DNA of 35,940 bases from positions 1 to 35,940 of the forward strand of contig JACVJF010000018.1 of NCBI GenBank assembly GCA_015711855.1. The letters are read 5' to 3'. The DNA comes from Candidatus Solincola quzhuomuensis (GTDB taxonomy: Bacteria; Actinomycetota; Geothermincolia; Geothermincolales; RBG-13-55-18). Shown piece after piece: positions 1-6,945 of this stretch; position 1 is the stretch's first letter, and each line of letters begins with the position of its first letter. A program made the position numbers and the translations under genes. Below the pieces are notes generated by a model that was not told where the DNA came from, made no database searches, and was given only the letters and a program-made list of their open reading frames with translations.

Positions 1-174
1 CTAAGGATATTCTGGGAGGGACATCCGCACCAGGCGCATCGAGCCTTTAAAGACGATATCAACACCAGGTGCTCGGGACCGTGTCGATCCCGAATGCTGG
101 AATCGTTTTCTGACGAGCTTCAAGTCATAGGCCTGCCTTTCCGGTAAAGTCTAACCGTAAATAGAAATCCGGCT

Positions 175-1287
175 TTAAAAGGCGGGCTGCAGTGAGTAAT
201 CCAGGCCGGCGTCCCCGGCTCTTTTCCGAAAGCGGGCCAGGTCCACGAAGGCTTCCAACCGGGTGGCCAAGCCGGCCTTCCCGGTCATCTCGTCTATGAC
301 TATGGAGAGGACGGGAATACCCAGGTCGCGCGAGACCCTGGGCAGGATGCTCTTGGCGATGGTCTCCGGCATGCAGGTAAAGGGCATGACGTGCACCACA
401 CCGTCGTATCCCAACCGGTGATAGAGAACCGTAGCCCCCACCGACCTCAACCCCTCTCCCCCCACGAAGTGGGTCAGATAGGGCCTCGCCGCCTCCTCCA
501 CCTCCCGGTCGTGGTGGCCGGCCACGGGATTGTTTCCCGAGGGCCGCAACCAGTCGGTAAGGTAGACGCTACGTTCGACGAAAGCACCCAAGTTGCCCAG
601 TTTCTCCTCCACCCCCAGGTTGAAGAAGGGCTCCAGCACTAGATAGAACTCCCCCACTATCCCTATCTTCACCGCCTCCCTTTCCTCCCTAGGGACGCTT
701 TGCAGAAGCTCGAAGGCTTCCCGTTCCACCCTCCGCAGGGCGGCATAGGAATCCGCCTCCCAAACCATGCGGTAGCACCTCTCCAGCGCCTTGGTGGTGG
801 CTCCCCTTTCCCGGTCCAGGCAGCGCTGGTGTAGGGCCTGCTGTTCCAGGCGATCGATGAGGTAGGCCTTGCTGAGGGCGAACTTGATGGCACCGATAAC
901 GGACCTCCAGGGCCGCCCCTGTTTCAGCTCCTTCAGCTTCCTGACGGTGGCCGGTATCCTGTTGGGCTCGAATTCCAACATCACCATGCGGAAATCATAG
1001 CCGGCGTCCTCCAGGATACGCCTCTGCGTCTCGGCATAGAACCCGAAGCGGCAGGGCCCCTTGCCGGACACCATGATCAGGGTATCCGCTCCCTCCTCGA
1101 GGGCCTCGATGAAGTTGCCCAGGGTGGTCTTTAGCGGGAAGCAGGCGAACTCCGGACCATAGCGCGTGCCCAGCTCCAGAGTTCGCTGGGAATTGGGGGG
1201 TGGGAGCACGTAATCCAGTCCCAGCTCCTCGAACACGCTGCCGAGCACGAACTCCAAGCTGCCCATGTGGGGCCAGCTAATCCTCAT
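175..1287 (-). CDS. Acyl-CoA dehydratase activase-related Fe-S protein, second of a pair
   Basis: The protein has 370 residues and looks like the family of 2-hydroxyacyl-CoA dehydratase / CoA-protein activase-related proteins (DUF2229-like). These are soluble proteins with conserved cysteines thought to ligate an Fe-S cluster. Cysteines sit in short conserved-looking contexts: FACFPLK near the N-terminus, GPCRFGFY soon after, and MPFTCMPE in the C-terminal third. The C-terminal stretch (SIVIDEMTGKAG, then a TRLEAFVDL segment) closely mirrors the gene upstream, so the two are paralogues. I chose the ATG at 1287 because it forms an ATGA overlap with the upstream stop codon. The open frame runs on to 1569, but that part is a shadow of the neighbouring gene. 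In known systems such proteins sit beside an ATPase activase of the BadF/HgdC type. None is visible here, but one could lie beyond the left edge. Substrate unknown. Confidence 0.8.
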   Translation of the reverse strand: MRISWPHMGSLEFVLGSVFEELGLDYVLPPPNSQRTLELGTRYGPEFACFPLKTTLGNFIEALEEGADTLIMVSGKGPCRFGFYAETQRRILEDAGYDFRMVMLEFEPNRIPATVRKLKELKQGRPWRSVIGAIKFALSKAYLIDRLEQQALHQRCLDRERGATTKALERCYRMVWEADSYAALRRVEREAFELLQSVPREEREAVKIGIVGEFYLVLEPFFNLGVEEKLGNLGAFVERSVYLTDWLRPSGNNPVAGHHDREVEEAARPYLTHFVGGEGLRSVGATVLYHRLGYDGVVHVMPFTCMPETIAKSILPRVSRDLGIPVLSIVIDEMTGKAGLATRLEAFVDLARFRKRAGDAGLDYSLQPAF

Positions 1288-2273
1288 ACCGCCACCGCCT
1301 CCCTTGCCCGTAAGGCGGGGTCCTTGCGCCGCCGGAGCATGTCCACGAAGGCCTCGATGCGGGTGAGGAAACCGCCCTCGCCCGTGTGCTCGTCGATGAC
1401 CAAACTGAGCATAGGGACCCCTCCCAAGCGCCGGTTCTCCTGTTCGCAGAGCACGCGGATGATGGAGTCCGGTCCGCAGGGGAAGGAGATCATGAAGATT
1501 ATCCCGTCCACCAGCCGGTAGCGGGAGCAAGCAAGTATGGCCCCCGCTACCTCCCGCTCGTAACTCCAATAGATCTCCTTGGGCAACCGTTTGAGCTCAC
1601 GCTCCTTGAGCTTTTCCGGCACCATGTCCGCGGTCACCACGTCTACCCCCATGTACCCCAAGCGGTCCAGGAGGGACATGGTGGTGAAGGTGTCGTAGAC
1701 GTTGTAATGGTGGCCGATGACCCCGATCCTCAACTCCCGGCCCTCACAGAGAAGGTCTACCGCCTCCCCTTTTAGGGCGCTCCGGTGGTCCAGACCCAAG
1801 GTAAGGCGTTCCAGGTAAAGGCGGTGTTCGCGCCAGGCCTCCATCCCGGCCCGGAGGATGCGGAACGGATTGCGGGCGAAAAGGCGCCCTAAAGAATAAA
1901 CGGCACGGTAGTTGGCCCACATCCCTTCCTGGAAATTAATGGTAGGAGCGATCACGGGTATCTCGTCTTCCACCGCCGCCCGGGCCAGATCGGGGAGGCC
2001 CAGCATCTTAGGGCAGGTATGGGTTCCTCTTTTGACGCTGACCAGACGGGGGACGAAGATGGCGTCCACCTTGCCCCGCAGGGCCAGGACGTGCCCGTAA
2101 AACACCTTTACCGGCAGGCAGCTCTCGTTTTCCGCCTTACTCACCCCGGAGGAAAGGATGGAACGGGTGGTCTCCCCCGATTCCACCACCTCCGCCCCCA
2201 GGGCTTCCAGAAAGGAGGTCCACAGCTTTCCGTATCGATAATAGAGCAGTCCTCCGGGAATGCCTACTTTCAT
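1284..2273 (-). CDS. Acyl-CoA dehydratase activase-related Fe-S protein, first of a pair
   Basis: The protein has 329 residues and belongs to the same family as the downstream gene. It starts MKVGIPGGLLYY, a typical opening for these proteins. Three cysteine contexts look like Fe-S ligands: ESCLPVKVF, THTCPKMLG and FPCGPDS. The C-terminus carries SLVIDEHTGEGG followed by TRIEAFVDML, matching its paralogue. The ATG at 2273 is preceded by GAGGGGCGG at good spacing, which decides against the longer frame that reaches 2351. The last base of the stop overlaps the next start (ATGA), so the two are translationally coupled and probably work together. About 140 bases without a gene separate it from acpP upstream. 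Its role as an activator or atypical dehydratase subunit is inferred from the family. The substrate cannot be read from the sequence. Confidence 0.8.
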   Translation of the reverse strand: MKVGIPGGLLYYRYGKLWTSFLEALGAEVVESGETTRSILSSGVSKAENESCLPVKVFYGHVLALRGKVDAIFVPRLVSVKRGTHTCPKMLGLPDLARAAVEDEIPVIAPTINFQEGMWANYRAVYSLGRLFARNPFRILRAGMEAWREHRLYLERLTLGLDHRSALKGEAVDLLCEGRELRIGVIGHHYNVYDTFTTMSLLDRLGYMGVDVVTADMVPEKLKERELKRLPKEIYWSYEREVAGAILACSRYRLVDGIIFMISFPCGPDSIIRVLCEQENRRLGGVPMLSLVIDEHTGEGGFLTRIEAFVDMLRRRKDPALRAREAVAV

Positions 2274-2413
2274 GATCCGCCCCTCAACGGGATCGGCACC
2301 GTTTCCGCCCGTCGAGAAATCCGGGCCGCTTCCTTCTCCGTATTTCGCCACCTCTTCGGGAGAGCAGGTTACGCGCGGCGTGCCGGCCGGCCACGGGTCG
2401 CCGCCTCGAGGGT

Positions 2414-2659
2414 CTAGACCGCCACCTTCCTCATGATAAGGTCGACGGCGTCTCCCACCGTCTCGATCTCCGCCGCTTCCTCGTCCGAGACCTTGAATCC
2501 GTAAACCCTTTCCATCTCCAGTAGGAGTTCCACCAGGTCCAGGGAGTCGGCCTCCAGGTCCTCCTTGAAGCGCGACTCCTCCTGGATGTCCTCCTCGGGC
2601 AGCTCCAGGGCTTCCGCCAGGGCTGCGCGCACTTTGGCGAGAACCTCTTTCCGGTTCAT
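2414..2659 (-). CDS. acpP: Acyl carrier protein
   Basis: An 81-residue acidic protein with the acyl carrier fold. It carries acyl intermediates as thioesters on a 4'-phosphopantetheine arm during fatty-acid synthesis in the cytoplasm. The attachment site is Ser39 in EADSLDLVELL, the canonical D-S-L motif at the start of helix 2, and the length is normal for a stand-alone ACP. The start ATG follows a purine-rich GGAAGGAAGGAG leader. It lies 11 bases after the small membrane-protein gene of the sigma-factor pair, so it may be cotranscribed with it. No fab genes are in the window, so I cannot tell whether this is the housekeeping ACP or one dedicated to another pathway. Confidence 0.9.
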   Translation of the reverse strand: MNRKEVLAKVRAALAEALELPEEDIQEESRFKEDLEADSLDLVELLLEMERVYGFKVSDEEAAEIETVGDAVDLIMRKVAV

Positions 2660-2670
2660 CTCCTTCCTTC

Positions 2671-2976
2671 CTAAACCCCTACGGTAACCGCCCGCCGCCT
2701 CAGATGCTTGCCAACAGCATACGCGGCCACTCCCAGAAAGGGAAGGGCGGAGAATATGGCTCCCCCGATCACTATCCCTCTTCGGTGCCGAGGTCCGACC
2801 GCATCCGTCTCCGCCACCATAAGATCGTCGGCGCCCATGCACCGGCAGAGGTCCCCCAGGCGACTAATAAACCGAGGGTCGGGGTCCAAGGGAAGCAGGT
2901 AGCTCTTGAGCAAGTTCACCGTGTAGCGGTAACCCCGCTTCTCCGCGCGCTTTCCGCGTTTTCCCTTTGCGGTCAT
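2671..2976 (-). CDS. Small membrane protein coupled to the sigma factor
   Basis: A 101-residue basic protein that I do not recognise. The N-terminal half is soluble, with an LDPDPRFISRLGDLC stretch. A single hydrophobic segment (about residues 67-86, GIVIGGAIFSALPFLGVAAY) is followed by a basic tail HLRRR. By the positive-inside rule the tail should be cytoplasmic. The start ATG overlaps the stop of the upstream sigma factor (ATGA) and follows AAGGAGGGAG, so the two are translationally coupled. A one-segment membrane protein next to an ECF sigma factor suggests an anti-sigma factor or another regulator. However, it lacks the HxxxCxxC motif of zinc anti-sigma factors, so the role is only inferred from context. 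Confidence 0.65.
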   Translation of the reverse strand: MTAKGKRGKRAEKRGYRYTVNLLKSYLLPLDPDPRFISRLGDLCRCMGADDLMVAETDAVGPRHRRGIVIGGAIFSALPFLGVAAYAVGKHLRRRAVTVGV

Positions 2977-3548
2977 GTTTCTCCCTCCTTTTCGGAGAGG
3001 CGTCGGTGAAGGCTGATCAGCGAGCGGTGTACGAGCACCTTCACCGCCCCCGCGCTCTTACCCATGACCTCTCCGATCTCTTTATGCCTCATCCCCTCCG
3101 CATAACGGAGGATGAGCACTTGCTGGCGCTCTTCAGGAAGGGAAGCCAACGCTTCCCGAAGGCGGCGGATCTCGTCCTCCCTTTCCAGTGCCTCCTCGGG
3201 CGCAGGACGTACGTCCCTCAAATCACCCGCCGCCTCCAGGTCCACCGTCCGCTGGCGACCGGCACTGCGATGCCAGTTGGCGACCAAGTTGTGGGCTATG
3301 CGCAGCAACCAGGCGGAGAAGGGAATCCCCCGATCCTCGTAACTGTCCAGGTGAAGCAGGGCGTGCAGGAACACGCTCTCCGTTATATCCTCGGCATCCT
3401 CCCTGTTGCCCACGCGGTAATATACATAGGTGTATACCTTCCTGAGATACTTGGTATAAAGTACCTCAAAGGCTTCCTTTTTCTCCTGCGCCCGGCGCAC
3501 CAGGATCCCGTCTTCGTGACATAGGCCTCGGTTGCCCTCCCGGCTCAT
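2973..3548 (-). CDS. ECF-type RNA polymerase sigma factor
   Basis: A 191-residue sigma-70 family protein of the extracytoplasmic-function type, with region 2 and region 4 only. Region 2 spans roughly residues 20-90 (FEVLYTKYLRKVYTYVYYRV, GNREDAEDITESVF, then FSAWLLRIAHNLVANWHR). Region 4 lies near the C-terminus (LPEERQQVLILRYAEGMRHKEIGEVMG, then GAVKVLVHRSL). It would direct RNA polymerase to a small regulon. The start is set at the ATG at 3548 because AGGAGG lies ten bases upstream. An in-frame ATG seven codons earlier has no ribosome-binding site. Its stop overlaps the start of the membrane protein described next to it. A perfect TATAAT lies about 50 bases upstream. Confidence 0.9.
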   Translation of the reverse strand: MSREGNRGLCHEDGILVRRAQEKKEAFEVLYTKYLRKVYTYVYYRVGNREDAEDITESVFLHALLHLDSYEDRGIPFSAWLLRIAHNLVANWHRSAGRQRTVDLEAAGDLRDVRPAPEEALEREDEIRRLREALASLPEERQQVLILRYAEGMRHKEIGEVMGKSAGAVKVLVHRSLISLHRRLSEKEGET

Positions 3549-3599
3549 AAGGCGTCGTCCTCCTCGCATCTACGCGAAGCTCCGTTCCGGAATCCATTG

Positions 3600-3605
3600 A
3601 TTATA
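3600..3605 (-). promoter_or_regulatory. Candidate -10 box for the sigma-factor operon
   Basis: TATAAT is read on the minus strand about 50 bases before the sigma-factor start codon. No good -35 hexamer is seen at 16-18 bases, so the assignment rests on the perfect -10 box and its position. Confidence 0.4.
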
Positions 3606-3779
3606 AACACTTGCGGATCGAGTCGGGTTACGCGTACGAGCCTTACGCTTGCCGATTTCCGCATCCGGAACCTTCGAGTTTCGCGCCCATCATCGGATTT
3701 ATGATAGCATCTTAGGCAGGTAAAAAGGGTTTTATGTCGCCGGGCGGAAAAATTGCGCCCAACCTCAACGGAAGGTCAG

Positions 3780-3813
3780 AACCTGGACGCGCTCCAGGTT
3801 AGGACAAGGAGGT
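3780..3813 (+). promoter_or_regulatory. Leader hairpin and strong Shine-Dalgarno
   Basis: AACCTGGA and TCCAGGTT form a perfect 8-bp stem with a CGCGC loop (3780-3800). Six bases later comes AAGGAGGT (3806-3813), with the ATG five bases after GGAGG. The hairpin stands right before the ribosome-binding site of the small Cys-rich gene and could influence its translation. A regulatory role is inference. Confidence 0.45.
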
Positions 3814-3817
3814 CGGG

Positions 3818-4057
3818 ATGGGTAACGTCCCCGGAGCTTATTGTCCCTTTCGCGTTTCGGCCATAACCGGAACGCTTTCGCCGTGCAACGACGAGTGTGC
3901 TCTATACATCCCCACCTCCAAGATGCCTCCCCAGAAATCCTGTGCCCTGTCCATCCTCGGTGTATATGCCCTGCAGAGAATCGTCTTCAAACAACAGGCC
4001 GAGGGGGGCGGGAAAAAGCCAGGCCCGGACGAAAAGGCGGGTGGGCCTCCCGCATGA
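3818..4057 (+). CDS. Small Cys-rich protein, possible metal-binding
   Basis: A 79-residue frame with one of the best ribosome-binding sites in the window. The N-terminal half holds four cysteines at positions 9, 23, 27 and 42 (AYCPF, SPCNDECALY, KSCALSILG). This C-x13-C-x3-C-x14-C spacing resembles small zinc-binding or disulphide proteins. The CALY and CAL contexts remind me of short hypothetical proteins seen in other genomes, but I cannot name a family. The tail is Gly/Pro/Lys-rich and probably disordered. The overlapping minus-strand frame lacks a comparable start. The gene lies in the divergent region between the sigma-factor operon and uppS and could lead the uppS-recO unit, with 226 bases between. 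Confidence 0.55.
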   Translation: MGNVPGAYCPFRVSAITGTLSPCNDECALYIPTSKMPPQKSCALSILGVYALQRIVFKQQAEGGGKKPGPDEKAGGPPA

Positions 4058-4283
4058 TTCCCGGGGAGACATCGGTCCGCGCCTCCCCTTTGCGGCCGTA
4101 TCTTTACCCCGCTCCGCACATGGCGGATAATTATCCCCAAGATCGGCAGCACGGCGCACACGCACTCGAGGAAACGGGGCGACGGTCGCCAACGTTCATC
4201 GCCGCTCGGAGGACCGCCGACCCGATGGGGCGGGACGACCAATCGGAGCCGGCAAGGGGACCGTTACCCCACGGGAGGTGTTC

Positions 4284-5021
4284 ATGGAGAAAGAAGAGGT
4301 CCTGAGGCCGGAAGGAGAGCTTCCCTTCCACGTGGCCATCATCATGGACGGAAATGGGCGCTGGGCTAAGAAACGCGACCTGCCCCGCATCGCCGGGCAC
4401 AAGGCGGGCGAGAGATCCATAACCGACGTCATCCGTGCCGCTTCCGAGTGGGGCATCGGCGCACTTACCCTCTTCGCCTTTTCCACGGAGAACTGGAACC
4501 GCCCGGAGAACGAGGTGAAGTTCCTCATGAGCTTCAACCGTAATCTCCTGAACAAGCGGGTCCAGGAGTTCCACGAGCGCAACATCCGCATCAGACACCT
4601 GGGCCGGAGGGATCGCATTCCTCCCTCCACCCTGCAGGCCATAGACAACGCCGTGGAGCTGACGAGGCACAACACCGGGATGTCCCTGAACATCGCCTTC
4701 AACTACGGAGGAAGGGCGGAGATAGTGGACGCCATCCGCTCCCTGTGCGCCGACGTGGCCGCCGGAAAGGTCGATCCCGAGGACGTGGACGAGGATGTCT
4801 TCCGCTCCTACCTCTATCTCCCCGACGTGCCCGACCCCGACCTGCTCATACGCACGGCGGGAGAGATGCGCATAAGCAACTTCATGATCTGGGAGCTGGC
4901 CTACACGGAGATATACGTGACCGACGTCCTTTGGCCGGACTTCGACAGGCGTCACCTGGCGGAAGCCATCCGCGATTACCAGAGGAGGGAAAGGCGCTTC
5001 GGCGCCATCCGCGAGGAGTAG
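4284..5021 (+). CDS. uppS: Isoprenyl transferase (undecaprenyl diphosphate synthase type)
   Basis: A 245-residue cis-prenyltransferase that extends farnesyl diphosphate with isopentenyl diphosphate to make the lipid carrier for peptidoglycan. Conserved blocks are all visible: IIMDGNGRWAKKR with the catalytic Asp22, GHKAGERS, FSTENWNRP, FNYGGRAEI, and the RTAGEMRISNFMIWELAYTE block near the C-terminus that binds the pyrophosphate. I chose the ATG at 4284 because GGGAGG sits five bases upstream. The GTG two codons earlier lies inside that ribosome-binding site. recO follows after six bases, so they form an operon. Chain length of the product (C50 or C55) cannot be read from the sequence. Confidence 0.95.
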   Translation: MEKEEVLRPEGELPFHVAIIMDGNGRWAKKRDLPRIAGHKAGERSITDVIRAASEWGIGALTLFAFSTENWNRPENEVKFLMSFNRNLLNKRVQEFHERNIRIRHLGRRDRIPPSTLQAIDNAVELTRHNTGMSLNIAFNYGGRAEIVDAIRSLCADVAAGKVDPEDVDEDVFRSYLYLPDVPDPDLLIRTAGEMRISNFMIWELAYTEIYVTDVLWPDFDRRHLAEAIRDYQRRERRFGAIREE

Positions 5022-5027
5022 TCCCCC

Positions 5028-5840
5028 TTGGTCGTCTACAAGGACGAAGCCATCATCCTACACGCGCACGACCTGGGCGAGGCCGACCGCATCGTATCCA
5101 TGATCACCGCAGGCCGGGGCCTGCGCCGGGCGGTGGCCAAGGGGGTCAAGCGCACCAGCAGCCGGTTCGGAGCCCGTCTGGAACCCTTCACCCACCTTCG
5201 CGTGGTCCTTCACGAGGGCAGAAACCTGGACACCGTGACCCAGGCGGAAATCGTGCGCTCCCACGCGGCGGTGCGCGAGGATTTCGAGAAATTCCTTTTC
5301 GGGGAGGCCATGCTGGAGCTTATAGAGAAGTCCTTGCAGGAAAACCAGACCATTCCAAGACTTTTTGAGATCCTCGAGGTCACCCTGGGGATACTGGAGG
5401 GGGAGGTAAGGGAACCGGCATTACTGCTCTCTGCCTTTCTTTTAAAGACCTGCGCGCTGGTGGGTTACCGTCCACGTCTGGAGGACTGCATCCTCTGTGG
5501 GAGGGAGATGGGCGCGGAGCGTTGCTTCCTGGACCCCGGAGGAGGAGGAGTGGTTTGCTCGGCTTGTAAGGGACAGGTCCCCACGGGGATGCCGCTCAAT
5601 CCGGAGGCCCTAAGGTTGATGCGCAGTCTGCTTGGGGAGAAGATGGCGGGTGCGGCTCGGCGGGAAGAAGAAAACCGCCTCGTAAATGAGGTCATCCGGG
5701 CCTCCTTTCTTTTCGCGGAAAGCGTGCTGGAGCGCCGCTTGAAGTCCCGGTCCGTCGTTTTGGGACACCTGGAGAGGAAGGGGGAAGCCGGACCGGGTGA
5801 AAGCCCTCATGCCACCACTAATACCCGGGAATTAGACTGA
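5028..5840 (+). CDS. recO: DNA repair protein RecO
   Basis: A 270-residue RecO. It helps load RecA on SSB-coated DNA together with RecR in the RecFOR pathway. The N-terminal OB domain is clear (VYKDEAIILHAHDLGEADRI, then GLRRAVAKGVKR). The C-terminal part has a zinc motif with Cys154, Cys157, Cys177 and Cys180 (CILC and CSAC), as in many RecO proteins. The start is TTG, with GAGGAG about nine bases upstream inside the end of uppS; no ATG is available nearby. It is transcribed with uppS and converges on deoC. The last residues are followed by about 350 bases without a protein gene. Confidence 0.93.
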   Translation: MVVYKDEAIILHAHDLGEADRIVSMITAGRGLRRAVAKGVKRTSSRFGARLEPFTHLRVVLHEGRNLDTVTQAEIVRSHAAVREDFEKFLFGEAMLELIEKSLQENQTIPRLFEILEVTLGILEGEVREPALLLSAFLLKTCALVGYRPRLEDCILCGREMGAERCFLDPGGGGVVCSACKGQVPTGMPLNPEALRLMRSLLGEKMAGAARREEENRLVNEVIRASFLFAESVLERRLKSRSVVLGHLERKGEAGPGESPHATTNTRELD

Positions 5841-5888
5841 TGGGGCAGAGAAATTGCAAGTTTTTCTAAAATCCCAGTAAAAAGGGTA

Positions 5889-5917
5889 TTGACCGATTAA
5901 TACTTTGGTGTTATGTT
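5889..5917 (+). promoter_or_regulatory. Sigma-70-type promoter for the small RNA candidate
   Basis: TTGACC (5889-5894), a 17-base spacer and TATGTT (5912-5917) make one of the best matches to the vegetative promoter consensus in the window. Seven bases downstream of the -10 lies the first strand of the closing stem of the RNA candidate, so the promoter points at a transcript that starts in the stem. The next plus-strand protein gene is far away. Confidence 0.7.
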
Positions 5918-5920
5918 TTA

Positions 5921-6056
5921 GATGACCCCGAGAAGCTGGAGGGAAGTCCAGACGGGGGATCCGGAAGGAAGAACCGGAAGGCGCAAGCCGGAAGGGGAAG
6001 CCGGAAGGGTAACTCGTAGGGATGGACCAAAGGTTACTCGGGGTCACTCCTTTTTA
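5921..6056 (+). ncRNA. Candidate GGA-rich structured small RNA (CsrA/RsmA-sponge-like)
   Basis: No protein frame is convincing here, but the sequence has RNA-gene architecture. TGACCCCGAG (5923-5932) pairs with CTCGGGGTCA (6037-6046), giving a 10-bp closing stem followed by CTCC and TTTTT, like an intrinsic terminator. Inside are CTGGA/TCCAG with loop GGGAAG (5936-5951), TCCGG/CCGGA with loop AAGGAAGAA (5960-5978), CCGG/CCGG with loop AAGGGGAAG (5988-6004), and GTAAC/GTTAC enclosing AGGGATGGA (6009-6037). Eleven GGA triplets lie between the arms, several in predicted loops. AGGGATG matches the core of the CsrA consensus (ARGGAUG). This is the design of CsrB/RsmZ-type RNAs that sequester CsrA. 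No csrA is in the window, so function is inference. It does not match SRP RNA, RNase P or 6S RNA as far as I can see. Confidence 0.55.
5961..6008 (+). repeat. Four short direct repeats of CCGGAAGG
   Basis: CCGGAAGG occurs at 5961, 5974, 5988 and 6001, with periods of 13, 14 and 13 bases. Because CCGG is self-complementary, neighbouring copies can pair and present the purine-rich GGAAG stretch in the loop. The repeats lie inside the small RNA candidate. Confidence 0.85.
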
Positions 6057-6188
6057 TTCTCATGAACGGCTACCCGATTTCCGGTCGCGTTAAATCACCT
6101 TAGGCCTTGGACGAACGGGTCGACAGCAGCCCGGCACGCGGAGCGAAGTCGCTGCCCGGCGGCCAGTCCTGAGGCATAAATCCCGGGC

Positions 6189-6923
6189 TCATTTGTTCCA
6201 AGGTAGGATATGCAGGTATTCGCGTAGTATGCCAGAGGCGGCACTGGTCCCGATGCGGTTGGCCCCCGCCCTCACCATCTCCACCACATCCGCCAGGGTA
6301 CGGATTCCCCCGCTGGCCTTCACGCCGAAACCCGGCCCGACCACTTCCCGCAGGAAGCGGACGTCCTCCGCGGTTGCTCCCCTCGGTCCGAACCCGGTGG
6401 AGGTCTTCACGAAATCGGCGCCCGCCTCCATGGCCAACTCCGCTCCCCGCCTCATCTCCTGCCGGCTCAGGTAACAGGTCTCCAGGATGACCTTCACCAC
6501 CACGTGCCCCTCGCCCTTTCCCGCGTCGTAGCGTCGCGCCAGACCCACCACCGAGGCGATGTCCTCCTTCACCCGCTCCCACCTCCCCGAACGAAGGGCG
6601 GATATGTTTATGACCATGTCCAGTTCCCCGGCCCCCTGTTGGAGGGCGAACACCGCCTCCGCCTTTTTGGCGTCGGTGGACTGATAGCCGAAAGGGAATC
6701 CGACGGGAGCACCCAGGGCCACCCCGGTCCCCTTCAGCTCCATGCGGGCCATGGGCAGGTAGTAGAGGGGGACGAAGACGGAGCGGAACCGGGCGTCCGC
6801 CGCTTCTCTAAGGAAGTCGAGGTACTCGCGCTCGTCGGCCTCGGGCCTCAGGAGGGTGGCGTCCAACAGGTAGGTTAGGTGCCCCACGCTGGGGAACATC
6901 TCCAGGATTTGCTCTCTTTCCAT
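6189..6923 (-). CDS. deoC: Deoxyribose-phosphate aldolase
   Basis: A 244-residue class I aldolase that cleaves 2-deoxyribose 5-phosphate to acetaldehyde and glyceraldehyde 3-phosphate in deoxynucleoside catabolism. The Schiff-base lysine lies in VVVKVILET (about Lys144) and the second active-site lysine in FVKTSTGFG (about Lys173). The acidic partner is in GELDMVIN (about Asp102). GVKASGGIRT and GANRIGTS form the phosphate-binding end. The segment that usually reads V-C-V-x-P here reads SVFVPLYY, so the common cysteine is missing; it is not essential in the mechanism. The ATG at 6923 is preferred over the GTG four codons earlier because GAGGA lies five bases before it. It is the last gene of the era-mgtE-deoC stretch, 22 bases after mgtE. 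Confidence 0.93.
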   Translation of the reverse strand: MEREQILEMFPSVGHLTYLLDATLLRPEADEREYLDFLREAADARFRSVFVPLYYLPMARMELKGTGVALGAPVGFPFGYQSTDAKKAEAVFALQQGAGELDMVINISALRSGRWERVKEDIASVVGLARRYDAGKGEGHVVVKVILETCYLSRQEMRRGAELAMEAGADFVKTSTGFGPRGATAEDVRFLREVVGPGFGVKASGGIRTLADVVEMVRAGANRIGTSAASGILREYLHILPWNK

Positions 6924-6945
6924 GGGCTTCCTCACGTGTAGACCG

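Noticed and set aside
3838-4242. 134-residue minus-strand frame in the sigma-factor/uppS gap
   Set aside because: No ribosome-binding site and no family resemblance; the opposing plus-strand frame has a strong one and a cysteine pattern.
5921-6056. SRP RNA, RNase P RNA or a riboswitch as explanation of the structured locus
   Set aside because: The SRP core GGTCAGG...GCAGCC and the RNase P GAGGAAAGTCC block in its usual context are absent. A riboswitch would need a downstream gene on the same strand, and deoC faces the other way.
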